NCBI RefSeq assembly: GCF_022829635.1
Contig: NZ_JAKSYO010000089.1
Coordinates: 62,001 to 126,000 of the forward strand
Source of the DNA: Methylobacterium sp. E-066
Lineage (GTDB): Bacteria > Pseudomonadota > Alphaproteobacteria > Rhizobiales > Beijerinckiaceae
Reading direction: 5' to 3'
Length of the DNA: 64,000 nucleotides
Within the stretch, counting starts at the first letter, position 1. The number at the start of each line of letters is the position of its first letter. This document shows, one piece after another, positions 50,755 to 60,565 of the stretch. The notes beneath the pieces were generated by a model. It made no database searches and was not told the origin of the DNA. It was given only the letters and a program-made list of their open reading frames with translations. The position numbers and the translations under genes are program-made.

Positions 50755-51642
50755 ATGAGCGCACTCGCCCATAGACGCTTCCTGAAGATGCACGGCGCCG
50801 GCAACGCGATCGTGGTGCTGGACCTGCGCGGCTCGACGGCCAAGGTCCGGCCCGAGGAGGCCCGGGCGATCGCGCAGGATCCCGGCTCGCACTTCGATCA
50901 GCTGATGGTGCTGCACGATCCCGTGAGCGTCGGCACCGACGCGTTCATGCGGATCTACAACACCGACGGCTCGGAATCCGGCGCTTGCGGCAACGGCACC
51001 CGCTGCGTCGCCTACGCGATGCTCGACGACCCGGCCATGGCCCGCCCCGCCGAGGGCGGACGACTGGTCCTGGAGACATCGGCAGGCCGCGTGGGCGTGC
51101 GCCGGGTCTCGGAGCGCGCCTTCACGGTCGATATGGGCCGGCCAAGACTCGCCTGGGACGAGATCCCCCTATCCGAACCGTTCCCCGACACGCGGCGGAT
51201 CGAATTGCAGATCGGCCCGATCGACGATCCGATCCTGCACTCGCCGGGCGCCGTGAACATGGGCAACCCGCACGCGGTGTTCTTCGTGGACCGGGATCCC
51301 ACCTCCTACGACCTCGCCCGGATCGGGCCGATGCTGGAGAACCACCCGCTGTTTCCGGAGCGCGCCAACATCTCGATCGCGCAGGTGACCGAGCGCGAGG
51401 CGATCACCCTGCGGGTCTGGGAGCGCGGCGCCGGGCTGACGCTCGCCTGCGGCACCGCCGCTTGCGCCACCGTGGTGGCGGCCTCGCGCCTGCGGATGAT
51501 CGGACGGCAGGCCCATGTCCGGCTGCCCGGGGGCGAGCTGTTCGTGGAATGGCGCGCCGACGACCATGTCCTGATGACCGGCCCGGTCGCGCTCGTGGCT
51601 GAGGGCACGCTGGCGCCGGAGCTGTTTGCCGGCGCCGCCTGA
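50755..51642 (+). CDS. dapF: Diaminopimelate epimerase
   Basis: Converts LL- to meso-diaminopimelate for peptidoglycan and lysine. 295 residues. [13 protein letters not shown] at the start; catalytic Cys pair in [10 protein letters not shown] and [19 protein letters not shown]. mtaB begins within its stop codon (TGATG). Confidence 0.96.
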   Translation: MSALAHRRFLKMHGAGNAIVVLDLRGSTAKVRPEEARAIAQDPGSHFDQLMVLHDPVSVGTDAFMRIYNTDGSESGACGNGTRCVAYAMLDDPAMARPAEGGRLVLETSAGRVGVRRVSERAFTVDMGRPRLAWDEIPLSEPFPDTRRIELQIGPIDDPILHSPGAVNMGNPHAVFFVDRDPTSYDLARIGPMLENHPLFPERANISIAQVTEREAITLRVWERGAGLTLACGTAACATVVAASRLRMIGRQAHVRLPGGELFVEWRADDHVLMTGPVALVAEGTLAPELFAGAA

Positions 51643-52868
51643 TGGGCGTCGAGACCCTCACCTTCGGGTGCCGGCTCAACACGGTCGAGTCGGAGGCCCT
51701 GCGCGTCCACGCGGCGGCCGACGGGCGCGACCGGGTCGTGGTCAACACCTGTGCTGTGACCCAGGAGGCCGGCCGCCAGGCCCGCAAGGCGATCCGCCGG
51801 ATCGCCCGGGAGCGGCCCGGCACCGAGATCGTCGTCACCGGCTGCGGCGCCGAGGTCGAGACCGAAGCCTACGCGGCGATGCCGGAGGTGGCGCGCCTCG
51901 TCGGCAATGCCGAGAAGCTCAGCGCAGCTGGCTGGTCGCCCGCCGGTACCGGTCCGGGCGCCGTGATGGAGGCCCGCACGATCGCGCCAACGCGGATCGA
52001 CTCCGTCACCGGCCATACGCGGGCGTTCGTGCCCGTGCAGAACGGCTGCGACCATCGCTGCACCTTCTGCATCATCCCGTTCGGCCGCGGCACCTCCCGC
52101 TCGGTGCCGGTCGCAGACGTCATCGCGCAGGTCGAGACCATCGTGGCCCATGGCGGCCGCGAGGTGGTCCTCACCGGTGTCGATCTCACGGCCTATGGCC
52201 GCGACCTGCTCGAACCGTCGCTGTCCCTCGGGGGTCTGGTGCGGGCGATCCTGCGGGGCGTGCCGGAGCTGGCGCGCCTGCGCGTCTCCTCGATCGACTC
52301 GGTAGAGGCGGACGACGCGCTGCTCGCGGCGCTCGCCGAGGAGGAGCGGCTGATGCCGCACCTGCACCTGTCCCTCCAGTCCGGCGACGACCTGATCCTC
52401 AAACGCATGAAGCGCCGGCACAGCCGTGCCGACGCGATCCGCTTCTGCGAGACGGTCCGAGCCTTACGCCCCGATGTGGTGTTTGGCGCCGACCTGATCG
52501 CGGGCTTCCCCACCGAGACCGAGGACCAGTTCCGCCGCTCCCTCGATCTGGTGGCCGAATGCGGGCTGACGCATCTGCACGTCTTCCCGTACTCGCCCCG
52601 CCCCGGGACGCCCGCCGCCCGCATGCCTCCGGTGGCGCAGGACGCGATCCGTGACCGCGCCGCCCGCCTGCGCGCAGCCGGCGCGGACGCCCTGCACCAG
52701 CATCTCGACGGGCAGGTCGGCCGCACGCTGACGGTCCTGGCGGAGCGCGGCGGCATCGGCCGGAGCGCGGATTTCACACCCGTGCGGTTGGCGGGGGATC
52801 TCGAGGCGGGGACGTTCCACGTGGTCAAAATCGCAGACCACGATGGCGCTCGGCTGATCGCCGCTTGA
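51642..52868 (+). CDS. mtaB: tRNA t6A37 methylthiotransferase MtaB
   Basis: Radical-SAM enzyme adding a methylthio group to t6A37 of tRNA. 408 residues. UPF0004 domain begins TFGCRLNTVESEAL with VVNTCAV; the radical SAM cluster is CDHRCTFCIIPFGRGTSRS; a C-terminal TRAM-like segment follows (RTLTVLAERGG). ATG overlaps dapF, so the two are translationally coupled. Confidence 0.94.
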   Translation: MGVETLTFGCRLNTVESEALRVHAAADGRDRVVVNTCAVTQEAGRQARKAIRRIARERPGTEIVVTGCGAEVETEAYAAMPEVARLVGNAEKLSAAGWSPAGTGPGAVMEARTIAPTRIDSVTGHTRAFVPVQNGCDHRCTFCIIPFGRGTSRSVPVADVIAQVETIVAHGGREVVLTGVDLTAYGRDLLEPSLSLGGLVRAILRGVPELARLRVSSIDSVEADDALLAALAEEERLMPHLHLSLQSGDDLILKRMKRRHSRADAIRFCETVRALRPDVVFGADLIAGFPTETEDQFRRSLDLVAECGLTHLHVFPYSPRPGTPAARMPPVAQDAIRDRAARLRAAGADALHQHLDGQVGRTLTVLAERGGIGRSADFTPVRLAGDLEAGTFHVVKIADHDGARLIAA

Positions 52869-52900
52869 AGCCTCTCCGACAACGGCATTCCGAGGCGACA

Positions 52901-52945
52901 GAGCGAAGCGGAGCCTCGATGGCCCCACCGAGGCTCGCTTCGCTC
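52901..52945. repeat. Palindrome after mtaB
   Basis: gagcgaagcggagcctcg faces cgaggctcgcttcgctc across ten bases (atggccccac), a near-perfect stem. The upstream ggcattccgaggcg resembles the family C start. It may end the dapF-mtaB transcript. No T run. Confidence 0.5.
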
Positions 52946-53029
52946 ACAGCGCAGATAAGGTCGAGGTTAGGACGACCCGTCGAACCGGTTCTACGAAAAA
53001 AGGATCGCGGCCGTCCGGACGTCCAAACT

Positions 53030-53107
53030 CTAACGATGCTGATAGTAATCCCAGACCAGGAACGCTGGAAATGGGATCATGATGGCGAAGAAAATCCAGT
53101 CGAACAT
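53030..53107 (-). CDS. Possible 25-residue membrane miniprotein
   Basis: A minus-strand frame MFDWIFFAIMIPFPAFLVW then DYYQHR, one hydrophobic helix with aromatic ends. No good Shine-Dalgarno is visible. Base composition here drops noticeably. The pattern is gene-like, but chance is possible. It lies in the 52869-53199 gap. Confidence 0.35.
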   Translation of the reverse strand: MFDWIFFAIMIPFPAFLVWDYYQHR

Positions 53108-53199
53108 CTGAGGCACGGCGAGATCCATTCCTTCGGGGGTCTCTGCAATCTACCGATGCGAACCGCCGAAGTTCCTGGACCGGGCACCAGCCCGCCTCG

Positions 53200-54018
53200 C
53201 TAGTCCCAGAAGTGAGGCCGGCTCTCTTCCAGATTTGGCCCGAGGCGCACCGCCGCGACCTTGGTGGCCAGCCCGTCCGGCCGGGTCTCCACTGCGATGC
53301 CGCAGAGCGTCGCTTCGCCGCCCGCCACTTCCCAGCGGGAGCCCGGCGTCTTCTGGATCATCCGACGGATCGGCTCGTCCTTCTGCATGCCGATCACCGA
53401 ATCGTAATCGCCGCACATGCCGGCATCCGACATGTAAGCGGTGCCGCCGGGCAGGATCCGGTGATCGGCCGTGGGTGTGTGGGTGTGGGTGCCGACCACG
53501 AGGCTGGCGCGGCCGTCGAGGTAATGGCCGAAGGCCTGCTTCTCGCTGGTCGCCTCCGCGTGCACATCCACGACAACAGCGTCGGCGGCGGCCCCGAGGG
53601 GGCAGGCCGAGATCTCGCGCTCCACCGCGGTGAACGGGTCGTCCATGGCATCGAGGAACACCCGGCCCATGACGTTGACCACCAGAACCCGGGCGCCGCC
53701 CTGCGTTTCCACCACGGTGGCGCCGCGGCCGGGGGTGCCGGGCGGGTAGTTCGCCGGCCGCACCAGACGGGGCTGGCGGGCGATGAACACCAGGGCCTCG
53801 CGCTGGTCGAAGCTGTGATTGCCAAGCGTCACGGCGTCGGCGCCGGCCTGGATCAGCTCGTCGCAGATCGTCTCGGAGATGCCGAAGCCGCCGGCCGCGT
53901 TCTCGCCGTTGACCACGACGCAGTCGAGCCGCCAGCGCTCGCGCAGCTTGGGCAGACGCTCGCAGACGACGGTACGGCCCGGGCGACCGATGACGTCGCC
54001 GAGAAAAAGCAGCCGCAT
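53200..54018 (-). CDS. YmdB-family metallophosphodiesterase
   Basis: 272 residues. LLFLGDVIGRPGR, VVNGENAAGGFG, VTLGNHSFDQREA, VDVHAEATSEKQAFG and VGTHTHTPTADHRIL carry the metal ligands of the TIGR00282 calcineurin-like family, which hydrolyses cyclic nucleotides. It follows the cyclo-ligase by 3 bp, so they form an operon. Confidence 0.92.
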   Translation of the reverse strand: MRLLFLGDVIGRPGRTVVCERLPKLRERWRLDCVVVNGENAAGGFGISETICDELIQAGADAVTLGNHSFDQREALVFIARQPRLVRPANYPPGTPGRGATVVETQGGARVLVVNVMGRVFLDAMDDPFTAVEREISACPLGAAADAVVVDVHAEATSEKQAFGHYLDGRASLVVGTHTHTPTADHRILPGGTAYMSDAGMCGDYDSVIGMQKDEPIRRMIQKTPGSRWEVAGGEATLCGIAVETRPDGLATKVAAVRLGPNLEESRPHFWD

Positions 54019-54021
54019 GGA

Positions 54022-54639
54022 TCAGGATTTCCTGTCGAACCGGGTCACGCCCGATTCGGTGATCACGAACTGGAGCGGCCGGTCATGCGGCTCGGCCGGC
54101 ACGCGATCAACCCGTTGCACGGAGAATCCGACCCCGACGGTGAGCACGGGCCGGGTGCGGGACAGGCGGCTGATCGCGCCGTCATAGTAGCCGCGGCCGT
54201 AGCCGATGCGCTGACCCGAGCCGTCGAAGGCGGCGAGCGGCACGATCAGGGCGTCGGGCTCCACCGGCGGCAGCGACGGATCGGGCTCGCTCAGGCCGAA
54301 GCGGCCGGCGACCAGCGCATCCTCGGCCCGCCATTCCCGGAAGACCAGTCCCTCGGGGGTGACATGCGGCAGGGCGATTCTCTGGCCGCGGGCCAACAGG
54401 CCCTCGGCGGCGGGACGCGGATCGACCTCGCTGCGGATCGGCCAGTAGGCGCCGACCAGCCGAGCCTCGGCGAGTTCCGGCAGGGCCAGCAGCGCCTCGA
54501 CGATCCATGCGGAGGCCGCCTGTCGGGCGGGCGGCTCCAGGGCATCGCGGGCGGCGAGTGCGGCGCCGCGCAACTCGGCCTTGAGCGCCGCGTCGGTCTT
54601 GGAGGGGCCGGCTTCAGGAGAAGGAGAGTGCGGAGCCAC
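54022..54639 (-). CDS. 5-formyltetrahydrofolate cyclo-ligase
   Basis: Converts 5-formyl-THF to 5,10-methenyl-THF with ATP. About 205 residues from a GTG start at 54639. GAYWPIRSEVDP, LPHVTPEG and the diagnostic GYGRGYYDGAISRL are visible. The open frame goes on upstream through the 6S RNA region, which is probably non-coding. Upstream 6S RNA plus cyclo-ligase is a conserved bacterial arrangement. Confidence 0.9.
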   Translation of the reverse strand: MAPHSPSPEAGPSKTDAALKAELRGAALAARDALEPPARQAASAWIVEALLALPELAEARLVGAYWPIRSEVDPRPAAEGLLARGQRIALPHVTPEGLVFREWRAEDALVAGRFGLSEPDPSLPPVEPDALIVPLAAFDGSGQRIGYGRGYYDGAISRLSRTRPVLTVGVGFSVQRVDRVPAEPHDRPLQFVITESGVTRFDRKS

Positions 54640-54659
54640 GTGAGCCGTTGGAGGATCGA

Positions 54660-54810
54660 TCCCGGGAAACCTACAGAGTAGGTGGGCGCCGTGTTGGCCA
54701 AGTCCAGGGACGAGGCCAGGGACAGCTCCCGAGGGAGTCGATAAGGCCCCGGGGAAAGTGCTCCTGACGAACTCTGCAGCCCCGCCTCCGCAATGTAGCG
54801 ATCTCGGGGG
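54660..54810 (-). ncRNA. ssrS: Probable 6S RNA
   Basis: On the minus strand, directly upstream of the cyclo-ligase, lies a GC-rich, strongly self-complementary segment (cgctac ... ggcgcccacctac, then a cctac/gtagg hairpin). The ggcgcccacc motif near the 3' end and the synteny with the cyclo-ligase gene recall alphaproteobacterial 6S RNAs. 6S RNA binds sigma-70 RNA polymerase and represses transcription in stationary phase. Ends are approximate. Confidence 0.5.
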
Positions 54811-54884
54811 GCTCCCGCCAGGGCCGGGGGAAGCGAAATATCGATGGGCGATCAACTCGGCAGCGTTCGCTCGGCGAAACGCTC

Positions 54885-55133
54885 TCAGCGCGACCGGTCG
54901 GCCGCTCCGGCGACGACCGCTCGGGTGCCGGCCAGGATCTCGGCTCGCACGGTTTCGGTCGGGGCCGCGTCCCAGAGCCGGATCAACTCGATCAGCCCGG
55001 CCTGCGGCATCGCGGCGGGGTCGGCGAAGAACGCGTCGATCGGCACGCCGATGACGGCGGCGATCCGCGAGAGCTTGGCGTTCAGGGCACGCCGCCTATG
55101 CGTTTCGGGCCGGATCGTCGCGCTCGCAGTCAT
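54885..55133 (-). CDS. Small helical protein, possible HTH remnant
   Basis: 82 residues from ATG 55133 (frame open to 55154). Piece LNAKLSRIAAVIGVPIDAFF resembles the last helices of a Cro/CI-type HTH, followed by LIELIRLWDAAP. No full HTH is visible, so it may be a truncated regulator or unrelated. Precedes the 6S RNA on the same strand. Confidence 0.5.
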   Translation of the reverse strand: MTASATIRPETHRRRALNAKLSRIAAVIGVPIDAFFADPAAMPQAGLIELIRLWDAAPTETVRAEILAGTRAVVAGAADRSR

Positions 55134-55360
55134 GAAACAGCCACTCCGATGCATCGGAAGCCCTCGATATCAGACATCCTCCAACCAAAATACAATCTAT
55201 GCAATTAATCCATATGAATTAAAGCACGCATAAGTTGCGCTATCCACCATAGGGATGCGGATCGGCCGACCGGATATCGTTTTGGCGGCTGAAATCCCGC
55301 GGCGACAAGTCGAGGCGCTAAACTCCTGACCGCTCCGGAAGCGGACACGCGTCGAGGCGG

Positions 55361-56872
55361 TTAGGTCCGGATCCGGGGCGCCCGGGCCGAGCCGTCTATG
55401 CATTCGATGCCGCCGCCCGTGTTCAGGGTATGGAGCCGGCTCCCGGACCAAGCCGGCCCGGGCTCGATACGGCCGATCAAGGTCTGGGCGAAGCCCTCCG
55501 GGTCGAGGCGGTCGATCCGGGCCAGACCCAGGGCGCGGCCGTAGCCCTCCGCACAATCTTGGACCGGACGGATCAGGCGGCCGCCGCGCTCGACGATGCG
55601 CCCGGCGGGCCGTGCGGTCGCAGGATCGATCAGCACCGGATTGGCCGGATGCGGCGTGTAGGGCCCACGAAAATCCGGGGCCGACCAGAGGCAGAGCGCA
55701 TCATGGTAGGATCCGGAACCGGCGGGCGCATCAGGGGCGGCGTCGCGCACGGTCGCGAACATCCACCAACGGCCGGCATGCTCCAGCAGCGTCGCGTCGC
55801 TGGCGACCACACCGGAGAGCAAAGTCGCCTCCTTTATCCAGCCCCCCGGGTAACGGGTCGCGCGGTAGAGATCGACGGTGCCGGACGCGGAACTCTCCGG
55901 CACCATCCAGGCCTCGCCGTCGCGCTCGAACACGAACGGGTAGGAGAGGTGATGGGGCTCCTCCAGCACCGGCACGGGCGTACCCTCGGGGCCGTCCGGG
56001 CCGAACCGGACGGCGGAGATGATCGCCTTAGCCGTGGCGTGCGGGAATTCCTCGACGAAGACGTGCGTGCTGCCGGCATAGGCCAGCGGGAACGGGTCGG
56101 CGTAGAAGCGGTGGCCGTCATCCGGCAGGGTGGTCCAGCCGGTCTCGGGATGGCGTCCGAGGTCGAACAGGTCCGGTCCTTCGAGGCGGCGCCAGCCGCA
56201 GCGCCAGTGCGGGGCGCGATAGCAGAGATGGTACAGGCGGTGGACCACGGCGCCGGCCAGCATCCGCGCGGCCCGGGTGCCGAGCTCGGCACCCGACAGG
56301 GTCCGTCCGGAGCCGGAGGGCGGCGCAGGCTCGGCTGCGACGGGCGCCTCGCTCCCTCCCGCCGCCCGGCGCCGCAGGGCTGCCACGACCAGGGTCACCG
56401 TCCGCGCCAGCGCGTCGTCGACGCCGGCGAGCAGGATGCCCGGCCGATCGGTGCCGAGCCGGCCCTCGGCCCGGATGGTCCCGGCCTCGATCAGTGTCAG
56501 CCGCGGGACCGCCCCGGCGAGCAGGCTCGCCAGCAGGGCGCCGTCGCCGAGCCGGCCGTCATAGGCCAGGTGCCAGAGCGCGGTGGCGGCCGGGAGATCG
56601 CCGCACAGGTCGAGCACCAGATCCGGCGCCGCGTCGGGCCTGCGCCAGGGGTTGAGCGCAGTCGGCGGCAGGCGTTCGGAGCCGATTCGTGGCAGGCGGT
56701 GGATCAGCGCCTCCAGCCGGAACAGCAATTCGATCTTGTCGGGCCACCCGTCCGGGACCGCGGCGGCATCGACGCTCACGGCCCGGATGCCGGGGGTCTC
56801 GGCGATGCGCTGCAGCAGGGCGATCTGCCAACGGCGCGGTTCGGCGCCGTCCAGACGAACTCTCACATGCAT
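55361..56872 (-). CDS. GINT1-domain (glucosamine inositolphosphorylceramide transferase-like) protein
   Basis: 503 residues. The first 220 are a formyltransferase/glycosyltransferase-like region of weak identity. The second part (about 240-500) carries RFYADPFPLAYAGSTHVFVEEF, EEPHHLSYPFVFERDG and MVPESSASGTVDLYRA, typical of the blade-type GINT1 domain of plant and bacterial glycan enzymes. Likely a polysaccharide glycosyltransferase. It is divergent from the chain-length gene. Confidence 0.75.
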   Translation of the reverse strand: MHVRVRLDGAEPRRWQIALLQRIAETPGIRAVSVDAAAVPDGWPDKIELLFRLEALIHRLPRIGSERLPPTALNPWRRPDAAPDLVLDLCGDLPAATALWHLAYDGRLGDGALLASLLAGAVPRLTLIEAGTIRAEGRLGTDRPGILLAGVDDALARTVTLVVAALRRRAAGGSEAPVAAEPAPPSGSGRTLSGAELGTRAARMLAGAVVHRLYHLCYRAPHWRCGWRRLEGPDLFDLGRHPETGWTTLPDDGHRFYADPFPLAYAGSTHVFVEEFPHATAKAIISAVRFGPDGPEGTPVPVLEEPHHLSYPFVFERDGEAWMVPESSASGTVDLYRATRYPGGWIKEATLLSGVVASDATLLEHAGRWWMFATVRDAAPDAPAGSGSYHDALCLWSAPDFRGPYTPHPANPVLIDPATARPAGRIVERGGRLIRPVQDCAEGYGRALGLARIDRLDPEGFAQTLIGRIEPGPAWSGSRLHTLNTGGGIECIDGSARAPRIRT

Positions 56873-57128
56873 GATGAGCGCCCCCGCCCAGCGCGATGTC
56901 CCGCCGGATAACGGCCGCAGATCCGATCTAATTCCCAAACGGTAACGGGAACGATAACTCTACAGGCCGTCGCGTTTGGTTGGGGGCGTTTACCAGACGC
57001 CGAGTAATCGGCGCGTGAGCCGACGACCCTCGGCAGTCTTGAGGGATTGTCAGCAGTCTGCGCGGCTCTTGCAGTAGGAGATGGAGCCCGCGAGGGATCG
57101 ACCGAGTTCGAGACGATGGTGACCGATC

Positions 57129-59234
57129 GTGGCACAGATCGACCGTAACATTGCCGTCGCGACCTGGCTCGCGCCGGTCCATTCGGCACAACCGGAGCGG
57201 CCGGGCCCGACCCGGCCCGAGACCACCGCCGAGTTCGGCGACCTGTGGCGCATCCTGTGGCGGCGCAAGCGCACCGTGCTGGGCACCGCCCTGGTTCTTG
57301 GCCTGCTGGTCCTGGCCTATGCCCTGATCACCCCGTCCCTCTACACCGCCACCGCGCAGATCCTGATCGACCCGCGCGACCGGCAGGTGGTGCTGAACGA
57401 CGTCAATCCCGGCGCCCTCTCGCCGGATGGCGGCATCGCCCAGGTCGAAAGCCAGGTGAAGGTGATCGAATCGGACGCGGTCCTCGGCCGGGCCGTGACG
57501 CAGGCGCATCTGGAGACCGAGCCGGGATTCGGTGTCGCCCAGGAGGGGTTGATGTCCCGCACCGTCGCGTCGCTGCGGGAGATGGTGCTCGGCCCCAAGC
57601 CCGAGCGACCGGTGGATTCGCGCGGCCGGGCCCTCGATCAGCTGCGGCGCAAGCTCGCGGTCAAGCGCGCCGACAAGGTGTTCGTGATCGACGTGGTCGT
57701 CACCACGGTGGATCCGGACCTGTCCGCCCGAATCGTCAACGCCATCGCCAACGCGTACCTCGCCGACCAGACCGAGGCGCGCTCCGACGCCGCCAAGCGC
57801 GCCTCGGGCGACCTGCGCGGGCGCCTCGACGAACTGCGCAACGCGGTGAACGCCGCCGACAAGAAGCTCGAGGATTACAAGGCCCGCAACGGCCTGATTG
57901 CGTCGAGCGGCCGGCTCGTGAACGAGCAGCAGCTCACGGATTCGAACGCCCGGCTGGTGGCCGCCCGGGGCCGGACCGCCGAAGCGAAGGCGCGCCTTCA
58001 GGGCATCAAGGATGCGCGCGGCCAGGCGATCGGCTCCGGGGCGATGCCGGAGGCGGTCCAATCCTCGGCGGTCGACCGGCTGCGCGGCCAGTACGCCGAG
58101 CTCACCGCCAAGGAGGCGGATCTGCGCACCAATCTGGGCGAGCGCCATCCCTACATCGCCGCGGTGCGCACGCAGATGCAGGATGTCCGCAGGCTGATCG
58201 ACGCCGAATTGAACCGCATCGCCGGGGCGGCCGAGACCGAGTACCAGCGCGCCCTCGCCAACGAGAAGTCGATCGCCGCCGATCTGGAGAAGCTGCAGCG
58301 GCAATCGGCGGTGACCGCGCAATCCTCGGTGCAGCTGCGCGAACTGGAGCGAGAGGTCGAGGCGGCGCGCACGGTCTACAACACGTTCCTGGTCCGCACC
58401 CGCGAGATCAAGGAGCAGTCGGCCATCGACAGCTCGAACGCCCGGATCATCACCTCGGCCCGGCCGCCGCAGGATGCGAGCTGGCCGCCGCGGCTGATCC
58501 TGGTCGCCGCCGCCCTGGCGGGCGGCCTCGGCCTCGGCGCCGGCCTCGCGCTGACCCGGGAATACCTGGAGCCGACGGTGCTGTCGCCGCGCCAGCTGGA
58601 GCGGCTGTCGAACGCCCCCGTGGTCGCGGTAATCCCGGGGCTGCAGCCGGGCGGGGCCAGCACCGCGGCCGCGCATTTCACCCTGGACCATCTCGCCAGC
58701 GACGCGGGAACGCGCAGCCGGTCGCTGGTGCTGCTGGTCACCTCCGGCGAGGCCGAGGCGTCCGAGCGCCGGTCGGTGATCGCGCTGCTCGCCTCGGTGG
58801 CGGTGGCCCGCGGCGACCGGGTGCTGCTGATCGATGCGGACCTGCGCGCCGACGGCGCCGGCACGGCCGGCCTCCTCGACGTCCTGCGCGGCGAGCAGAG
58901 CCTCAACGCGGTGACGCAGGTCGATCCGAAGACGGGTGCCCGGAGGATCGGGCTCGGCGATACCCAGAAGCCGATGCGTGACGCGCTCGTGCCGGCCCAT
59001 ATCGAGCGCTTTCTCGCGGGCGTGAAAGGCCGGTTCGAGCTGGTCATCGTCGATGGCGGCGTGCTCTCCGAGAACCTGCGGCTCGGCCCGATCGCCGCGG
59101 CGGCCGACCGGCTGCTGCTGGTCGTCTGCAACGGCGCCACCCGCCAGCGCGACCTGATCGACCTCGTCGACACCTCCGAGGCCCTTGGCCGACCGGTCTC
59201 GGGCTCCCTGCTGCTCGACCGGCGCAGCGCGTGA
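57129..59234 (+). CDS. GumC/Wzc-like polysaccharide chain-length and export protein with degenerate kinase domain
   Basis: 701 residues. Wzz domain with membrane helix near residue 50 and periplasmic coiled-coil region (about 220-420), a second membrane helix near 455-480, then a CpsD-like cytosolic domain. Walker A, normally GEGKST, reads TSGEAEASERRS with no Lys, while Walker A' LLIDADLR and the VIVDGG site remain. The tail has no Tyr cluster. It should set chain length without tyrosine kinase activity. Head of the exopolysaccharide operon; the polymerase gene overlaps its stop. Confidence 0.87.
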   Translation: MAQIDRNIAVATWLAPVHSAQPERPGPTRPETTAEFGDLWRILWRRKRTVLGTALVLGLLVLAYALITPSLYTATAQILIDPRDRQVVLNDVNPGALSPDGGIAQVESQVKVIESDAVLGRAVTQAHLETEPGFGVAQEGLMSRTVASLREMVLGPKPERPVDSRGRALDQLRRKLAVKRADKVFVIDVVVTTVDPDLSARIVNAIANAYLADQTEARSDAAKRASGDLRGRLDELRNAVNAADKKLEDYKARNGLIASSGRLVNEQQLTDSNARLVAARGRTAEAKARLQGIKDARGQAIGSGAMPEAVQSSAVDRLRGQYAELTAKEADLRTNLGERHPYIAAVRTQMQDVRRLIDAELNRIAGAAETEYQRALANEKSIAADLEKLQRQSAVTAQSSVQLRELEREVEAARTVYNTFLVRTREIKEQSAIDSSNARIITSARPPQDASWPPRLILVAAALAGGLGLGAGLALTREYLEPTVLSPRQLERLSNAPVVAVIPGLQPGGASTAAAHFTLDHLASDAGTRSRSLVLLVTSGEAEASERRSVIALLASVAVARGDRVLLIDADLRADGAGTAGLLDVLRGEQSLNAVTQVDPKTGARRIGLGDTQKPMRDALVPAHIERFLAGVKGRFELVIVDGGVLSENLRLGPIAAAADRLLLVVCNGATRQRDLIDLVDTSEALGRPVSGSLLLDRRSA

Positions 59235-60526
59235 GCACGGCGCGGCCCGCGGGTTTCGCGCATCGGCAGGCGGCGCGGACGCGGCCCGGCGCCGGCCTGG
59301 CCCGGGTGGAGTCGCTGGCCTTCGTGCTGCTGACCCTGGTGCTGGTCGGCGTGTCGGGTGGCCTGCTCTGGGCGCTCGGCCTCAACTACGACGGGATCAG
59401 CGGCTCGGCGCCCTCAAAGATCCATCCGGCGACCTACATGGCGGTCGCGCTCGTCGGCTGGACGATGCTGCGGGCCGGCAATCCGGTGATCCCGGTGGCC
59501 CAGGCGCTCAACCGCCGGCCGGCCTGCGTGCTGCTCGCCACCTGCGGCGTGCTGCTCCTCGTGCTGATCGCGGCCCGCGGCGGCACGGGACTGGCCGGCT
59601 CGATCGACACCTTCGTGCTGGCCGGGCTGATCCCGATCCTGCTGATGGATCGTGACGCCGCGACCCTGCGGCGGGTTGAGACCGTGTTCCACCTGATGAT
59701 GCTCGCCAACGCGCTGCTCGGCCTGTTCGAGTTCGCCAGCGGCCAGCGCTTCTTCCCGTTCCGGTTCGACGGCATGGCGTTCGAGACCGATACGCGCTCG
59801 GCCGCACTCCAGGGCCACCCACTGGTCAACGCGACGCTCACCGCCTGCTACATCCTGGCGCTGGCGAATGGCGGTGGCCGGCTGAGTCCGGCGCTCCGGG
59901 CCGGAATGATCGCCGTGCAGCTCGTAGCGCTCGTCACGTTCGGCGGCCGGTCGGCCACGGTGACCACCCTGGCGCTCGGCGGAATGGTCGGGCTGGTCGC
60001 CCTCAACCGGACCCTGCGGAGCAACCGGATCCCCCTGATCGGCGCGGCCTGCGCCTGCTTCGTCCTGACGGCGCTGCCGGTGATGGTCGCAATCCTGGCG
60101 GCCGTGGGGTTCTTCGATACCCTGCTCAGCCGGTTCGTCTCCGATGGCGGCAGCGCCCAGGCCCGGGTCGACATGCTGGCGATCTTCGACGCCATCCCGT
60201 TCCGGCAATTGCTGCTCGCCCCGGACCTCCTGCAGGTGAGCACCCTGCGGCGGATCTACGGCCTGGAATGGGGCATCGAGAACTCGATCGTCTCCGACGT
60301 GCTCTACCACGGCATCCTGGTGACGACGCTGCTGGTCGTGGCGGTGGGGCTCTATCTCGGCGAGATCGCCCGCCATTGCCGGCGCGGCGTCTGGCTGCCG
60401 ATCCTGACCTTCGTGATCCTGGTCAACACCTTCGAGGGTTTGGCGGGGAAGACCACGATGCTCGCGAAGTTCGCGATGATGCTGATCGTGTTGTTTCCGC
60501 CGGGTGCTCCGCGGGAGCGAGGCTGA
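59231..60526 (+). CDS. O-antigen ligase/polymerase-like membrane protein (VpsF type)
   Basis: 431 residues with about ten membrane segments and a long periplasmic loop with ALQGHPLVNATLTACY. GRSATVTTLALGG and IYGLEWGIENSIVSDVLYHGI are family-like. Probably polymerises or ligates the exopolysaccharide repeat. GTG start overlaps the chain-length protein stop by 4 bases. Confidence 0.8.
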   Translation: MSTARPAGFAHRQAARTRPGAGLARVESLAFVLLTLVLVGVSGGLLWALGLNYDGISGSAPSKIHPATYMAVALVGWTMLRAGNPVIPVAQALNRRPACVLLATCGVLLLVLIAARGGTGLAGSIDTFVLAGLIPILLMDRDAATLRRVETVFHLMMLANALLGLFEFASGQRFFPFRFDGMAFETDTRSAALQGHPLVNATLTACYILALANGGGRLSPALRAGMIAVQLVALVTFGGRSATVTTLALGGMVGLVALNRTLRSNRIPLIGAACACFVLTALPVMVAILAAVGFFDTLLSRFVSDGGSAQARVDMLAIFDAIPFRQLLLAPDLLQVSTLRRIYGLEWGIENSIVSDVLYHGILVTTLLVVAVGLYLGEIARHCRRGVWLPILTFVILVNTFEGLAGKTTMLAKFAMMLIVLFPPGAPRERG

Positions 60527-60565
60527 CACTTCGGTCGGCCCTACCCCCGGCTCCTCCCACCCACC

